DNA of 64,000 nt from Gordionus sp. m RMFG-2023 (Eukaryota; Nematomorpha; Gordioida; Chordodea; Parachordodidae), in the NCBI RefSeq assembly GCF_954871325.1, contig NC_088775.1, positions 27,071,561 to 27,135,560 of the forward strand, in the 5' to 3' direction. Every line of letters begins with the position of its first letter. Positions within the stretch are counted from its first letter, which is position 1. The notes beneath the pieces are model-generated. The model was not told where the DNA came from. It was given only the letters and a program-made list of their open reading frames with translations, and made no database searches. The translations under genes were made by a program, and so were the position numbers. This document shows, piece by piece, positions 1-13,100 of the stretch.

Positions 1-167
1 TTAATATACGAACTTGAACTTGATGGGAAATAAGATATGTTATATTTCATATATTTTAAAGGGTTATAATATTCAACGCTATTTAAATAATATATTTTTT
101 ATACAATAATATAGTGTATTTATATTTAAAATTATATAAAAGGTCAAAATTGAATAATTATAGAATA

Positions 168-1095
168 GTAGTGCTGTAAAATAACGTCTTCTCCTATAAG
201 GTAACGAGTAACGGTAACGCGTTTCTTTTTTTTAGTAACGGTAACGCAAACCGTTACTCTAAATTCTTTCTTAAAAAGTATTTAAAAAAGTAAATCATAT
301 TTTATTGTAGTATAAAATTACTTTTTTTTATTCTTTAATATAAAGCCCGGTTTTTTAATTAACAACCACCATTCCTTCATTTTTATTTTAAATTCTCGTT
401 GTTAAATTGAATGTTAATCTTATTAATATTCAATCATAATTCAAAGTAAATGTTTATAATAATATTATTATTCTATTTTATGATTTATTTTAAGAATATT
501 AGGTCCATAGAACTTACTTCTTCAGATGAAGATAATTTAACCCTTCCCTGGCCCCAATTTAAAACATATTTTACACCAATAAAGATAATGAAGGGTATAA
601 AGTACAATATCTAAATGTAAATTATGTCCCAACGCAAATATTCCACCCTCAATGTCCAGTAATTCAAATTTAAAAAAGCACATGAAGTTAAAAAAATGAA
701 TTAATATATTATTATTTTAAACATTACTTTAATAATAGAATATTATAAAATAACCATCAAAAGTAGTATTCTTTCATAATATTTTGAAAAGCGAAAACAT
801 GAAATTAAAATATAAGCAATTAAATTATATTTGTGAATATAATCTATTAAGCTTTTTACAAAATAAATAATTCTTTAAATATTTTTAATAAATTCCCGAA
901 TTAAAATGTTTATTTATTAAATATAATACAACTCTCCCATCCTCTGCGCTAAACATGTGGTTAGCATGGCGAAAGCTATGTTGAGCACTAAGCGCTCTTG
1001 TTTGTCAGATAAAAATTTTGAAAATCAATTGTTGCTAAAAATAAATAAAAAATTGTTACGAAAAGATGTTATCTTTATATATATTTTACAGCACT
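168..1095 (+). mobile_element. Internally deleted hAT element (MITE-like)
   Basis: The ends are inverted: TAGTGCTGTAAAATA at the left and TATTTTACAGCACT at the right. The 8-mer ATAGAATA flanks both sides (160-167 and 1096-1103), as expected for an hAT target duplication. About 520-600 reads like the acidic N-terminal linker of hAT proteins (SSDEDN), and about 930-1050 like the C-terminal hAT dimer motif (an LPSSA-type start and then LSDKNFENQLLLKINKK), both broken. The middle of the transposase is missing, so this is a deletion derivative and not an autonomous copy. Confidence 0.7.
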
Positions 1096-1103
1096 ATAGA
1101 ATA

Positions 1104-3029
1104 TATATATATATATACAAGAATTGAGAATAAAAAGTTACTACTCACCATATATTATGTTTCTTCAAGTTATAAAAGTAATATGCCGAGATTTACCTAC
1201 CAAGATCCAATATATTTTTTTATTTCTCATTCTGAAAGATATAGGGAGAAAATTTTCTCCTACCCCATCCCCGTTCATGCAGATATTGCACAGCCCTATA
1301 ATTCTTTAAAGGAATAAGATGGCAATTGTTAGCAACCGGGTAAAATGGAATGTTTACTAACAATCCTCGATTTATTTTATAAGCAATAGTAAGTTATTAT
1401 TTCATTCTTTTTTTAAATTATAAGATTAAATCGGTCCCTTAACCGGCAGGATAATTAGAAAAGATTTTTGTACTGGATCCATATCGGTAACGGTTTTGAA
1501 TCATGTACATTTCCTAATAAGTAAACTCCACGATATAATCAAAATCAAGAAGGAAAAATATTTGGATAATATTTAATGATATAAATAACTCCTCGGTCTA
1601 ATTATTTTCTTCCCGCTTTTATGGGGACATTAATAAACCCTCAGAATATCATTCATCGTGGTGCAAACTCTTAATGTAATTTTAGCTTAAGGCCATACCA
1701 AAGCTCCTAGCATAATGTTAAATTTAAAAGATAGAAAACGAAAAAAAAACCCCAGGGTTGCAAAATATCGTTTCCAAAAATTTGAGTATAATGTATTTAA
1801 AACTTATATAAATACTTTAGTGTTGTTACCCTTTTAAGGGACTTACACTGAGATAAGTATTTTGAAAAAGTAACCTTTGCAGCTAGCCGGGAAAGTAACT
1901 ATATATATAACTAGTTATATTTAAAATATGTATTCTTTTATATCTTAAATTATAAATGTGTGTTAATTTTTTTTTAAATTAAGTAAATACCACATGTATT
2001 GAAAAATTGCTAATAATATCGTTTTAAACTTTATAAGAAGCCGCAAAATTTTTAAGTTTATCCAACTTCTCCTATTGTTTGTGATATTAATATTTTACCG
2101 GGTTTACCAGTGTCTTAGAAGACTCACATTATGACAGACAATATTTTTACAGTTCTTTCGAACAAAGTTCATTTATAAAAAAATATTTAAATATCTAAAT
2201 TTATTTTTGAATAAAAAGGAAGGTTTAAATTTTTTATGGAAGATTACTCATATATCCTTATTTTTTACGAGAACTTTGATTTTATAAGATATGGAAGTAA
2301 TATAAAATCAAATTCTTTTACTGAAGGAGGTTAGGAAGAATGACATTAAGTAATTTTCTTTTCTAAAAAGATTGCGTTATATAGAAAACACTAAGAGGAA
2401 ATTTGTTCATTAATATATAAAAAATAGGAACTTATAAAGGATCATAATTTTTTGATGAATACTTTATTTCAAATATCTTTTAAAATAAATGATGAAGAAT
2501 TAAAATTAACTATTATGAATAGAGATGACTTTTCTATAACATATATATCAGACATCAAGTCAATCGCGCTCGAAAAATATTTAATGATTTCCGATCGGGA
2601 TTTTGCTAAAAAGCGGGAAGGAAAATCTCACATAATTCGAAATTCTGATATTGAATATATGAGCATAAATAGTTAATGATTAATTCATAAAATCAAAAAG
2701 AATTAAACGAAAAATGAAGATAAAATTTTTCTGGGGTACTGTGGTTACCAACAATAAGATGACAGCTAATTTTTTTTTTAGTATTCATTCAAGAATTACC
2801 GAGCCAACGTTCCAGAGCGAGGAATATAACTGAAGTAATTCAAAAAAGAAAAACATTCATGTTAGAATATTGCCGATTGTGAGATTTTGGATAAGATGGG
2901 GTTCAATATATAAATGAGATCTATATATGGACAAAACGACCAATTAAATCCGTAAATGCGTTTAAATCTAAAAATGTGAGCACGCGGATGTATTTTCAAA
3001 AACTTCATTTAAAAAATTTTTTTTTTATA
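1104..3029. other. AT-rich stretch, no gene supported
   Basis: I see no splice-compatible, GC-elevated coding segment here. A 74-codon frame at 2452-2676 (+) is AT-rich, has no motif I recognise and is not supported. Runs of A/T and scattered short repeats dominate. Confidence 0.5.
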
Positions 3030-3156
3030 TACCCGGGCTGAGCTGTTATTTAAAATAGAATATTCTAAACCGCCATTTTTAGCTATAAAAATAAATGTAA
3101 TATATTTTTAAAAGAACCGGGCCGGTCTGTGCAAATGATACCTCTGCAGGTCTTTG
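3030..3156 (+). mobile_element. MITE relic, CAGAGACCTGCAG family
   Basis: The right end CCTCTGCAGGTCTTTG and the internal order (CCCGGGC, then TTTTTAGCTATAAAAATAAA, then CCGGGCCGG) match the well-preserved copy at 27541-27781. The left terminus is lost, so the start is approximate. Confidence 0.55.
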
Positions 3157-4051
3157 AAATAAATAAGTAAGTTGAATTTTTTGGTATAACATATATACCA
3201 ATATGCTACATGGCAGCCAAGGAAACTTCAGAATCAAATTAGAAATATCTTATTCCTACTAAAAATGTAACATTACTGTTAGAATTTGAAGCAACAATAC
3301 AATGACTAAACAAGACGCTTTGACAGGTCTCAAAAAAGAATATTATTTATTATTTTCGCTTCATTCTTCAAAGAAAATTGATTTGGAAAATAAGATTATT
3401 GAATCTTAACTTTCGATTTTAGCTAGAAAAATCCTATGTGTTTCAGCTAAAAGCATATTGGAGAGTGTAGTTTTAATATGTGGGTTCGCTTGGAACTCTA
3501 TATGCTCTTCAAATCTAAATAAAATAATTTGTATGCATGATAAGATCATTAAAACCTAATCATAACATATTTTATTTCAAAAAAATGTATCCAGTTAAAA
3601 AAATATGTTCAGGGTGCCCGCCGATTTTTAGGGCGGCGTGAAATTCGATAAGGCGCCGCCAGCCTAAAAAAGCGAATAAAACTGCCAATGCATAGGTATA
3701 TATATAATTAACATATTCTTTTGGAAAAATTTAGGCAACTATTAGATGAGTAACTGTACTACTTGTATTGCAAGTGAGTTAACTGCTATGTAGCTAGCTT
3801 CACGTTTTGGACAAGGTAACATTTTACTGTAAAAGTAACTTTACCACTAATAATTTTTAACTAATTATGTATTTTCTAGTTTTTTACGTTTTTATTATAA
3901 GGGCTACCAAAACGCTCAATTTCTTAAAAGCTTAATGCTTGATAAAAAATAAATAATAACTGATAGAATTAATAAATATGATTTGATAAATATAATAGTT
4001 ACAAAAAGAATAATGAAAAATTCCCGAAAATTAAAATGGCCTATATTTTAC
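3157..4051. other. Non-coding stretch with one GC-rich hAT-like end
   Basis: At about 3609 the sequence begins CAGGGTGCCCGCCG and has GGCGGCG and GGCGCCGCC motifs within 60 bp. This resembles the end of a hAT element with GC-rich subterminal repeats. No partner end or target duplication was found. The remainder is AT-rich and shows no gene. Confidence 0.35.
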
Positions 4052-4185
4052 CTTTTCGATTTTAGTGGAACCCTGACTCGTCGACGCGCCTCGCGCCAAA
4101 GGATCGAAGGTTTCAATGATAGCGGCCAAAGAGGCGGTCGAGTTACTAGGCTTCATGCGTAGTTCGGATTTATTAGTGGAGAGTT
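4052..4185 (-). CDS. Host gene exon 10 of window
   Basis: The acceptor TTCTTTTAG|AA completes a Glu codon from exon 9; the donor is GAAAAG|GTAAAA (phase 0 exit). It encodes 44 codons including STASLAAIIETFDPLARG, which looks helical. The intron to exon 9 is 86 bp. The gene continues to the left, but I see no further exon-like segment in 1-4051. Confidence 0.77.
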
Positions 4186-7100
4186 CTAAAAGAATAAAAA
4201 AATTAATGGATAATTTAAAGTATAAACCTAATAAATAACATGCTAACAAATTCAACTCGATAGGTAATTACCTGATAAACATTTCGGGGTGATTTGATCC
4301 TGCTGGCCAGAGACTGGTTCTGGAGTTTCGTCCCTTTGTTCCTCCACTATGACATCACCGAAAAAGGGGGAAGGGGTGGCGTGAATCGAATAACTCCCGG
4401 ACGATGATAATGGGAACAGCTTATCCAATACATTGATATCTCTCTGCGAATGTAATGGTATTCCAATATTTAAAAAAAATATAATTTGTTGATACTTTAT
4501 TTAAACATAAATAAATAGATCAATTATCATACAATTCAAAAAAAGAAGTTTTAGATAAATGTGATTATTTACCCTATCTCCTATTTCACTAGGCGCGTGC
4601 GCTTCAGTGCTCCAAGCGCTCTCGCTTCCCGCATCCCCTATATCCGATAGAACGTTATTTCCAGTGGTACTATTCGTCATCGACTACATGTAAACGAAAT
4701 TAACCGAATAAACTTGTAAAATTAAACTTCTAATTTATAACTTTATTTTATTAAGTAAAACATATTTATCGTGAATAATTAATATAAACTTTGAAATAAA
4801 AATCTAACTCTCGTGACAAATTTAGAATCAAAACATTTTATAAAGAAAATGGTCTTTAATTAAAAAGGAATATAAAAAGTGACTCCAAATTTTTGTTCGT
4901 TCTTACCATATCTCATATTTTTACAATATATTCGTCACTAAAAGGAGATAATATATAAACTATTAAAATACATTTATTTCACAAAATATTAGTTGTTAGT
5001 TTTCAAGTTTAAATTATTTAAGTGTAATATAAAAAAAATTAATTATATATATATACATGATCGAATGGGGCTTTTTATAGAAGGGACGAGAACCCTCCTT
5101 CTAAAAAAATGGGTTCGGGCTTAGGTTCAGTGAAAAATCTTTGAACCCGGTTTGGGTTCAGGGTTCGGAGACCAGAAAAATAATGACTTATTAAAATTAG
5201 TTAAAATAATAGAAACATCATTTTTCAAAAAAAATTATTTTAATTAGTATCGCCATAAAAATAATTATCATAATTTATAATATACTAGAAGATAGCCCGT
5301 CAAAAATGACGGGGAATGAGAATTTTCTTCTTACTTTTATGATAGTTGTTACCTCTTATTTGAAAATAATATCCAATTATTATTCTTCCCCCCCCCCTCA
5401 GGCCAGGTTTAATCCATTAAAACTAAGTGTAAATACTATTGTTTGGTAAAATTAAATTTAAAGCTTTTACTTGATAATACCAATATTATTTGTTAAATAT
5501 TACTGATCATTAATACCTAATATTTTATATTAAAAAAATTCCCAGGCTAAGTACAAAGCCATAATAATTTTGAAAAATTCTTCCAAGCCCAATGAATATA
5601 ATAATTTTGGTAGTTGAGAACTGAAATAAAATATTTAAATAATCATAATGTTAAAAATACAATCAAAATCAAATTTTCATGGGCCTAGGTTTTTGGATCA
5701 GGCCGAGTCAAGGCCTGCAAAAAATTTTTTTAGGCCACTGTCTGACTCATAGTTAATAATAAAAAAATTCTCAAGCATTCTAGCTCATAATATTTTTGAA
5801 AAATTTTTCCCAAGCCCAGCCTAATATAATTTAAAAAAATATGGAATGTCAAGATATATCTACGTAATGACGCCAAACCGAAAATCATACCACCTAGACG
5901 GTTACCTTATTCAAAGATAGACGCTGTTACTAAAGAACTTACGAGATGGATAGGAGATGGAGTCATTGAGCCGGTAACAGATGTCCGATGGGCAAGTCCG
6001 ATAACCGCTGTCTACAAGGATAATGGGAGCGTTAGGGTTTGCGCCGACTTCAAAGACACTGTCAACCCAGCCCTTGAGGACTTCAGATACCCACTTCCAA
6101 GAATAAACGATCTTATCGCTAAGCTCAAGGAAGGGAAGAAGTTCACCAAGATAGATTTCAAGGATGCGTTCCTACAAATTTCCATCTACGAAACCTGCAG
6201 AGACATATTAACTATATCTACACATAGGGGGTACTACCGGTTTACCAGACTTCCTTTTGGGTTAAAGACTTCATCTGCGATTTTTCAACAAATTATGGAT
6301 CAAATTTTCAGTGACATGAAAGATGTCGTATTTTATATTGATGATCTACTAATAACGGGAAGTAGTGACGAAGTTCATTTCAACAACATAAAGAAGGTTT
6401 TTGAAAGAATACTATCTCATGGCTTAGTGCCTAATTTTGCAAAAAGCTAATTTTTCAAAAAAAGTCTAAGGTTCTTAGGACACGACATCGACGCCAATGG
6501 GATCCACGCCAACCATGACAAGATCGAGGCGATCGTTAAAATGCCGGAACCAAAATCAGCCGCGGAATTGTCAACGTTTCTAGGTATGGCCGGTTACTAC
6601 AGAAAATTTTTGAACAACTTCGCTGAAATAGCTGATCCTTTATACAAGATTGTCAACAAAGAAAAATGGGAGTGGAATTTAGAACACTCCAAAAGTTTTG
6701 ATAATCTAAAGACATTGATTAGTCTTCCAGCTTTGACGTACTTTAATCCTGATTTACCTATTGGAATTGCAACGGATGCATCTAAAAGTGGTTTGGGAGC
6801 TGTTTTGACACTGAAAAAGATGGCAAAGACATAGCTTTTGCATCAAGAACTTTAGCAAAATCCGAAATAAACTATACCAATATTGAGCGTGAAGCTCTGG
6901 CCATTATGTTTGCAATCAAGAGATTCCAAGAATACTTGATAGGGACCAAGTTTTCTATTATAACCGACCACAAGCCATTAATCCATATTTTTACCAAAGG
7001 ACTGAAAGATAATAGAACCATGTCCTAAAGATTACAAAAGTGGAATATAATTTTGGGGGGTTACGACTTTAACATCAAGTTTAAAGCTGGCAAATATAAT

Positions 7101-10100
7101 GTTGTTCCTGATTGCCTCTCGAGATTACCACAAGTAGGTGTGGATGACGTTATTGATGATATCGCGATTATAAATGACTTTGGCGATATACCTCTGAGTT
7201 TTGACCAAATACGCGATCAAACTTCTAAAGATTCTGAACTATCTCAAGTTATGAATGACATAAGAAATAATGTGCCTATCCAAAATAAAATTTATGAAAA
7301 TATTGAATACGAACTAAGTATCATTAAAGATTGTCTGTAAAGCGACAAAATAATAATTCCATCAAGTCTGAGAAAGAACATACTGAAGGTGTTACACGAA
7401 GGTCATTTGGGAGCATGTAAAATTAAATCCTTAGCCAAAGATCGTATGTGGTGGTCTGGTATGGTCAACGACATTGATTTGGAAGTCAAAAGTTGCGATG
7501 ATTGTAATATTTATCATGACAATCCAAAGAAAATACAAAATCCATGGGTAGCAGCAACTAAACCATTTGAAAGGATACACATAGATTATACGGGTCCATT
7601 TTTTACAAAGAATTGGTTGATAATCGTTGATGCTTACAGTAAATTTCCGGTTATAGTTCCGGTAAAGAATATTACGACTGAATTCACGTTAAATGAAATT
7701 TATAAAATTATTTCACTATTTGGTATATCTGAAACCATTGTTACAGATAATGGTACCAATTTCACGAGCAAAGATTTTGAAAAATTTTGCAGCAATTATG
7801 GTATAAAACATGTGCTAACGTCGGCCTACCATCAGCAATCTAATGGACAAGACGAACGCATGGTGAGAACATTTAAAGCTCACATGAAAAGAAGTATAAA
7901 GATTGACTTAGAAACTGCACTGGACAGATTTTTGTTCAACTATAGAAACACGCCGAATGACACTACGGGAATTACACCGTCCAAGAGAATGTTTAACCGC
8001 GACATTAGAATAAAGTGGGATTTATTAAAACCTTTGGAGGATAAAGTTGATGAAGTCAATAAATCTTTACCACGAAATCGAACTTTTAATATAGGAGACT
8101 ATGTTTGGTATAAGAAACAGGGTGATGATAAGTGGTGCAAAGGCAGCATCAAGCTTAAAGAGAGTAACACCATGTTCCAAGTTTATACTGATAAAGGGAT
8201 AGTAAGAAGGCATATCAGTTAAGGTACAGATAATGGTACCAATTTCACGAGCAAAGATTTTGAAAAATTTTGCAGCAATTATGGTATAAACATGTGCTAA
8301 CGTCGGCCTACCATCAGCAATCTAATGGACAAGCCGAACGCATGGTGAGAACATTTAAAGCTCACACGAAAAGAAATATAAAGATTGACTTAGAAACTGC
8401 ACTGGACAGATTTTTGTTCAACTATAGAAACACGCCGAATGACACTACGGGAATTACACCGTCCAAGAGAATGTTTAACCGCGACATTAGAATAAAGTGG
8501 GATTTATTAAAACCTTTGGAGGATAAAGTTGATGAAGTCAATAAATCGTTACCACGAAATCGAACTTTTAATATAGGAGACTATGTTTGGTATAAGAAAC
8601 AGGGTGATTATACGTGGTGCAAAGGCAGCATCAAGCTTAAAGAGAGTAACACCATGTTCCAAGTTTATACTGATAAAGGGATAGTAAGAAGGCATCTTGA
8701 TCAGTTAAGGAAAGGAGAATGTTACAACAGTTTAAAATATTATGAAATTGACCCTAAGAATTCCTCTAAGGGGGGAAGTGTGGACACGAAGAATGAGATT
8801 AAGATACCAATTACTAGACCAATAAGAATTAAAAATAAACCTGATTACTTAAAATATTACGTGCTTAAAATATAAAACGCTAAAAATATAAAAAACGCTA
8901 AAAATATAAAACGCTATGTTAACTTAAAAACCTAAAAAAATAATATAATAATCATTATGATTTATCATCCCTTATTACATATTTTATTATTCCGAAATTC
9001 AAAATCTTATTCATATATTCGATTTGATCAACTATTCCATATTTTATTCCGATTTATTCCAAATATTTATAATCTGATATTCGATTGGATTAATTATTCA
9101 TTAATTATTTATGAAATATGGTAATAACAATTTTGAGAAATTTGATAATAATAATGACTGAGTTTAACAAGCAAGCTATGTGACAGATTCACGATTCCTA
9201 AGGACAACTTACGATGGATGTCAAGCTTATGATTTTATCAAACCTAAGCGATTGATTCAAGCCTACGAAAACGTATGGACTCACGCAACTCTAATAAACG
9301 ATTTTATCAAACCTACGTGATAGAATCAAGCCTCCGAGAACATTTGAGACTTATGCGCTAACCAAGAAAAAACCGAGTACAATCGAAACGGGAAAAACTT
9401 ATAGGACAACAAGCTCTCGATGACTGCTGAGAAGAAGCTTTGTTCTTTGTAGAAGAGGGGGAATGTTGATTAGTCTTATATTTTAAATTTGAATATTTAT
9501 TTATTTTTAAAATATATTAACGTTATATCATTTGAATATCTTATATTATTTAAATTGATTGTTTAATATATTCAATTAACTTTGTTTGATATTTTTAGTA
9601 TAAATAGATTGTGATAGTTAATAAAATTTAAATTTATATTATTAAAACAAATTTGCTTAACCTTACTTAAAAGAAATAAAATATATAAAAAGTCACAATG
9701 CATTTAAAAATACAATCAGAATATGAAAGTTGCATGTGCCTTGGTTTTTAATCAGGCCTGGCCATGTCTCCAATAGAAATTTTCAGGCCAATTTCTAACC
9801 CATATTTAAAATTAAAAAATTTTCAGGAATCTAATATTAAATTTAAAAAATGTTTCCCAAGCTACTTCCAAGTCCATATTAATTGTGAAAAATATTTCCC
9901 AAACCCAAAACCAAGAATAATTTATTTTTCCTTGGATTCAGAAAAATAGTGTGATGTAGGGGTTTATAAGAATTAAATCTGTCTAATATGTATATTTTTT
10001 TTTGTCATATATTATTGGGAAAATTTTTCAAAATTAGGATCAAATGAATGGGAAATATCTGATTTACCTATCATTCTACTGGTTAGCTCCTGGTATTTAT

Positions 10101-13100
10101 ATGAAAATCATGAATACATAATAAAGTACCATGCTAAAAATATGTTCATCCTAATTTAAATTTTAAACAAACCACCACTATTCTAAATGATTTATTATTT
10201 AGTTACAAAATATAAATTTAAGATATTGTTATTAAATTACAATAAAAAAATAAAAAGATATTCTAAGTTAACAAATAATAGGAGGTTAACATTAATCATA
10301 GTCAAATTATATATAAGTAAAACAAAAAAGTTATACATTTAATCAAAAATGTTATAAGTTATGAAAAATATAACAATTAAATTATGAAGTTATGAGAAAA
10401 TATACAAAACTATGGAATGCATGTAGAAAGGCCAATACAGAAAAGATAAGAGAGATGCAAATATTTACTTATGCATAAAAATTACCTAATTAAGAGATAT
10501 AAAGTTGTATAAAATTCAATGTGGAATGGATCCTTCTTAAGGGTTTAAACATAAAACTCTCATCTAGAATAAATTTTTAGATTATAAAATACAAATGAAT
10601 AAAAATTTAATTTAAAAGACTTTTTAATTGTACACATAAATTAAAATTACTAAATATATACTTTATTAACATATTTTATAAATAATGGAAAATTTTAGAA
10701 TAACCCCAAATAAATATAAATTTTTAAATAACACCTCATAAGATAGGAAAATTTCTGATTCATCCCTCATCAAATAAAAGAGAAAATTCTGATTCCCCAT
10801 ATAATGGTTTAAATTTTAAATAATACATAAATTCAAGAATTAAAAAAGTATTTAAATAAATCTCGTACTTGAATTGGTACTTGATGCATATAAAGTTCTA
10901 ATGATCCCTAAATATTCAGGAATAGGTATAATATTAGGTGTGTATGTATTTAATTATCTTGTGCGTTTGAATTTTAAAGTAGGTACTCAGATTAAGAAAA
11001 ATAAATATTTTACCAGATTAAGGAAAAAAAACATTTGCCGGGATTCGAACCCAAGTCCAAAAATCCATCTAGATTTGTAAGCGAAGTTCTTGCCCGATTG
11101 AGCCACAGGCACATTTCAAAATTAACGATTTTTTGAATTTATATTATAAAGTGTGACATGAAAAGTGGGACATGAGAAGCGTAATGCTATTTTTGTGACA
11201 AGGCTTTTATATACACTACCAGCCATAAATGACTGCCCACCCTGCATTTTTACATAAAAAAATTAATAACTTAAAACTTTTTTTACTTATTTGGGTAAAA
11301 GCGAATTGATTATTTAATTTAAGATGTCTAGACATGTTTAGAAATAAAAAACTCGGAGTTTCTATAAATCTTTCTATGAAATTTTCGCCTTTGAAAATAA
11401 CATGTCAAAAATGACCAATTTGGTAAAATAGGGTTCATTAATTTTTTTCAGCAACAATTTTAAGTTGCCCATTAATTTTTGGAAGAAAGTTATTAATCAC
11501 ATTCTAATCTGCTTATTAATACCTATTTTTAATTATTTTTAAAAAAAATTCCTAGATTTTTTTTGTTTTAAATCATTGTCTAAAGAAACTTTCAGTCTTT
11601 ATAAATATTTTAACGTACATTCGACCAAAAAGAAATTTCTATTCCAACTAAATACAAAATAATTAATTTACCCATAAGTGGTAAAAGTAATCGCCGAATT
11701 GCCAGAGAATTAACCCTAGCTCGACGAACAGTCGATTGTATACTTAATGGAATCCAAAGAGGCCTGAAAGACACCGCAAAACGACTTTAAGCGATGATAG
11801 GTATATAGCAAGGATCAGTAAACGCAATCGACGCCTTGTCGCCTCAGAGATAGCTGCGGAGATTAATCTGACTCGGGAAAACCCGATAAGTGTCACAACT
11901 GTGAAAAGGCGCCTTAGGAGCTTTGAACTTTATGGTAGGGTAGCGGTCAAAACTTTTAAGCAAAAAAAATAAACTCAAGCGATTAGACTGGGCACGAAAA
12001 CATCGATTTTGGACATCTGCCAACTGGTACCACGTCTTATGGAGTGATGAGTCAAAATTCGAAATCTTCGGTTCTAAATAAGGCAATATATCCGCCGCTC
12101 AGCTGGAGAGCGAATGAGCGATCACTGCATAATTCCTACAGTCAAACTCGGGGGAGGGTCTGTTATGGTGTGGGGGTGCTTTGGTGAATCTACAACAACA
12201 CGATATTCTCGAGTTGATGACTTGGCCATCCCAGTCTCCCGATCTCAATCCAATAGAACTTTTATGGGATCACCTTGATCGACAAGCGCGAAAAAGCCCA
12301 CTAACCTCTCATTCGCACCTTTGGGAAGTATTGCAGAGAGAATGGAAGAATATCACTTCCAAATATTTAAAAAATCTCATCGAAAGATTACCAAAATTTT
12401 TGCAGCTATTATAAAGAATAAAGGTGGTCATATGATGAGACCAAAATTTGATCTTAAATAATTGCTGTCTTTTATTTTTTGTAATTTTATGCAATAATAT
12501 GTAAACTTATAAATAAATTCGATAAACCACATATTGTGCGTTATTGGTCTTATTTTAAGAAAAATGTTAAGAAAATGCAGGGTGGGCAATCATTTATGAC
12601 TGGTAGTGTATATTATAGATTATATATAATATCGTCGGTCTAGAATTTGAGTGCTCCACTCGACATTTTCAAAATATTTGAGTTAGAAGTGGATAATAAC
12701 TTATTTACCAATATATATAAAAATAAAAACTAGATTAAAAATATATTAATTTTTGCCAAAGTTATTGTCAAAATTGATAAATAAATTTTTATTATATTTG
12801 ATTTTAAACTTTAATTTTGATTTTCTCATTTTAAATATTCAAAATTTTTGAATTAAAGTGGATAATAATTTATTTATTCCCAATTATATATAAATATAAA
12901 AATTAGATTAAAAAATATTAATTTTTAACAAAGTTATTGTCAAAATTAATCATAAGTTTTTCCTATATTTAATTTTAAACTTTAATGCTGATTTTCTTAT
13001 TTTAAACATTTACGTAAGTGGAGCACTCCAATTCTAGATCGACGATATAATACTACTACAATACAAACAAAAATAATTACATGAAAAAATGACCCCAAAA

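Noticed and set aside
2452-2676. 74-codon plus-strand frame
   Set aside because: AT-rich, no recognisable motif, no splice context and no similarity to the other elements; such frames are expected by chance.
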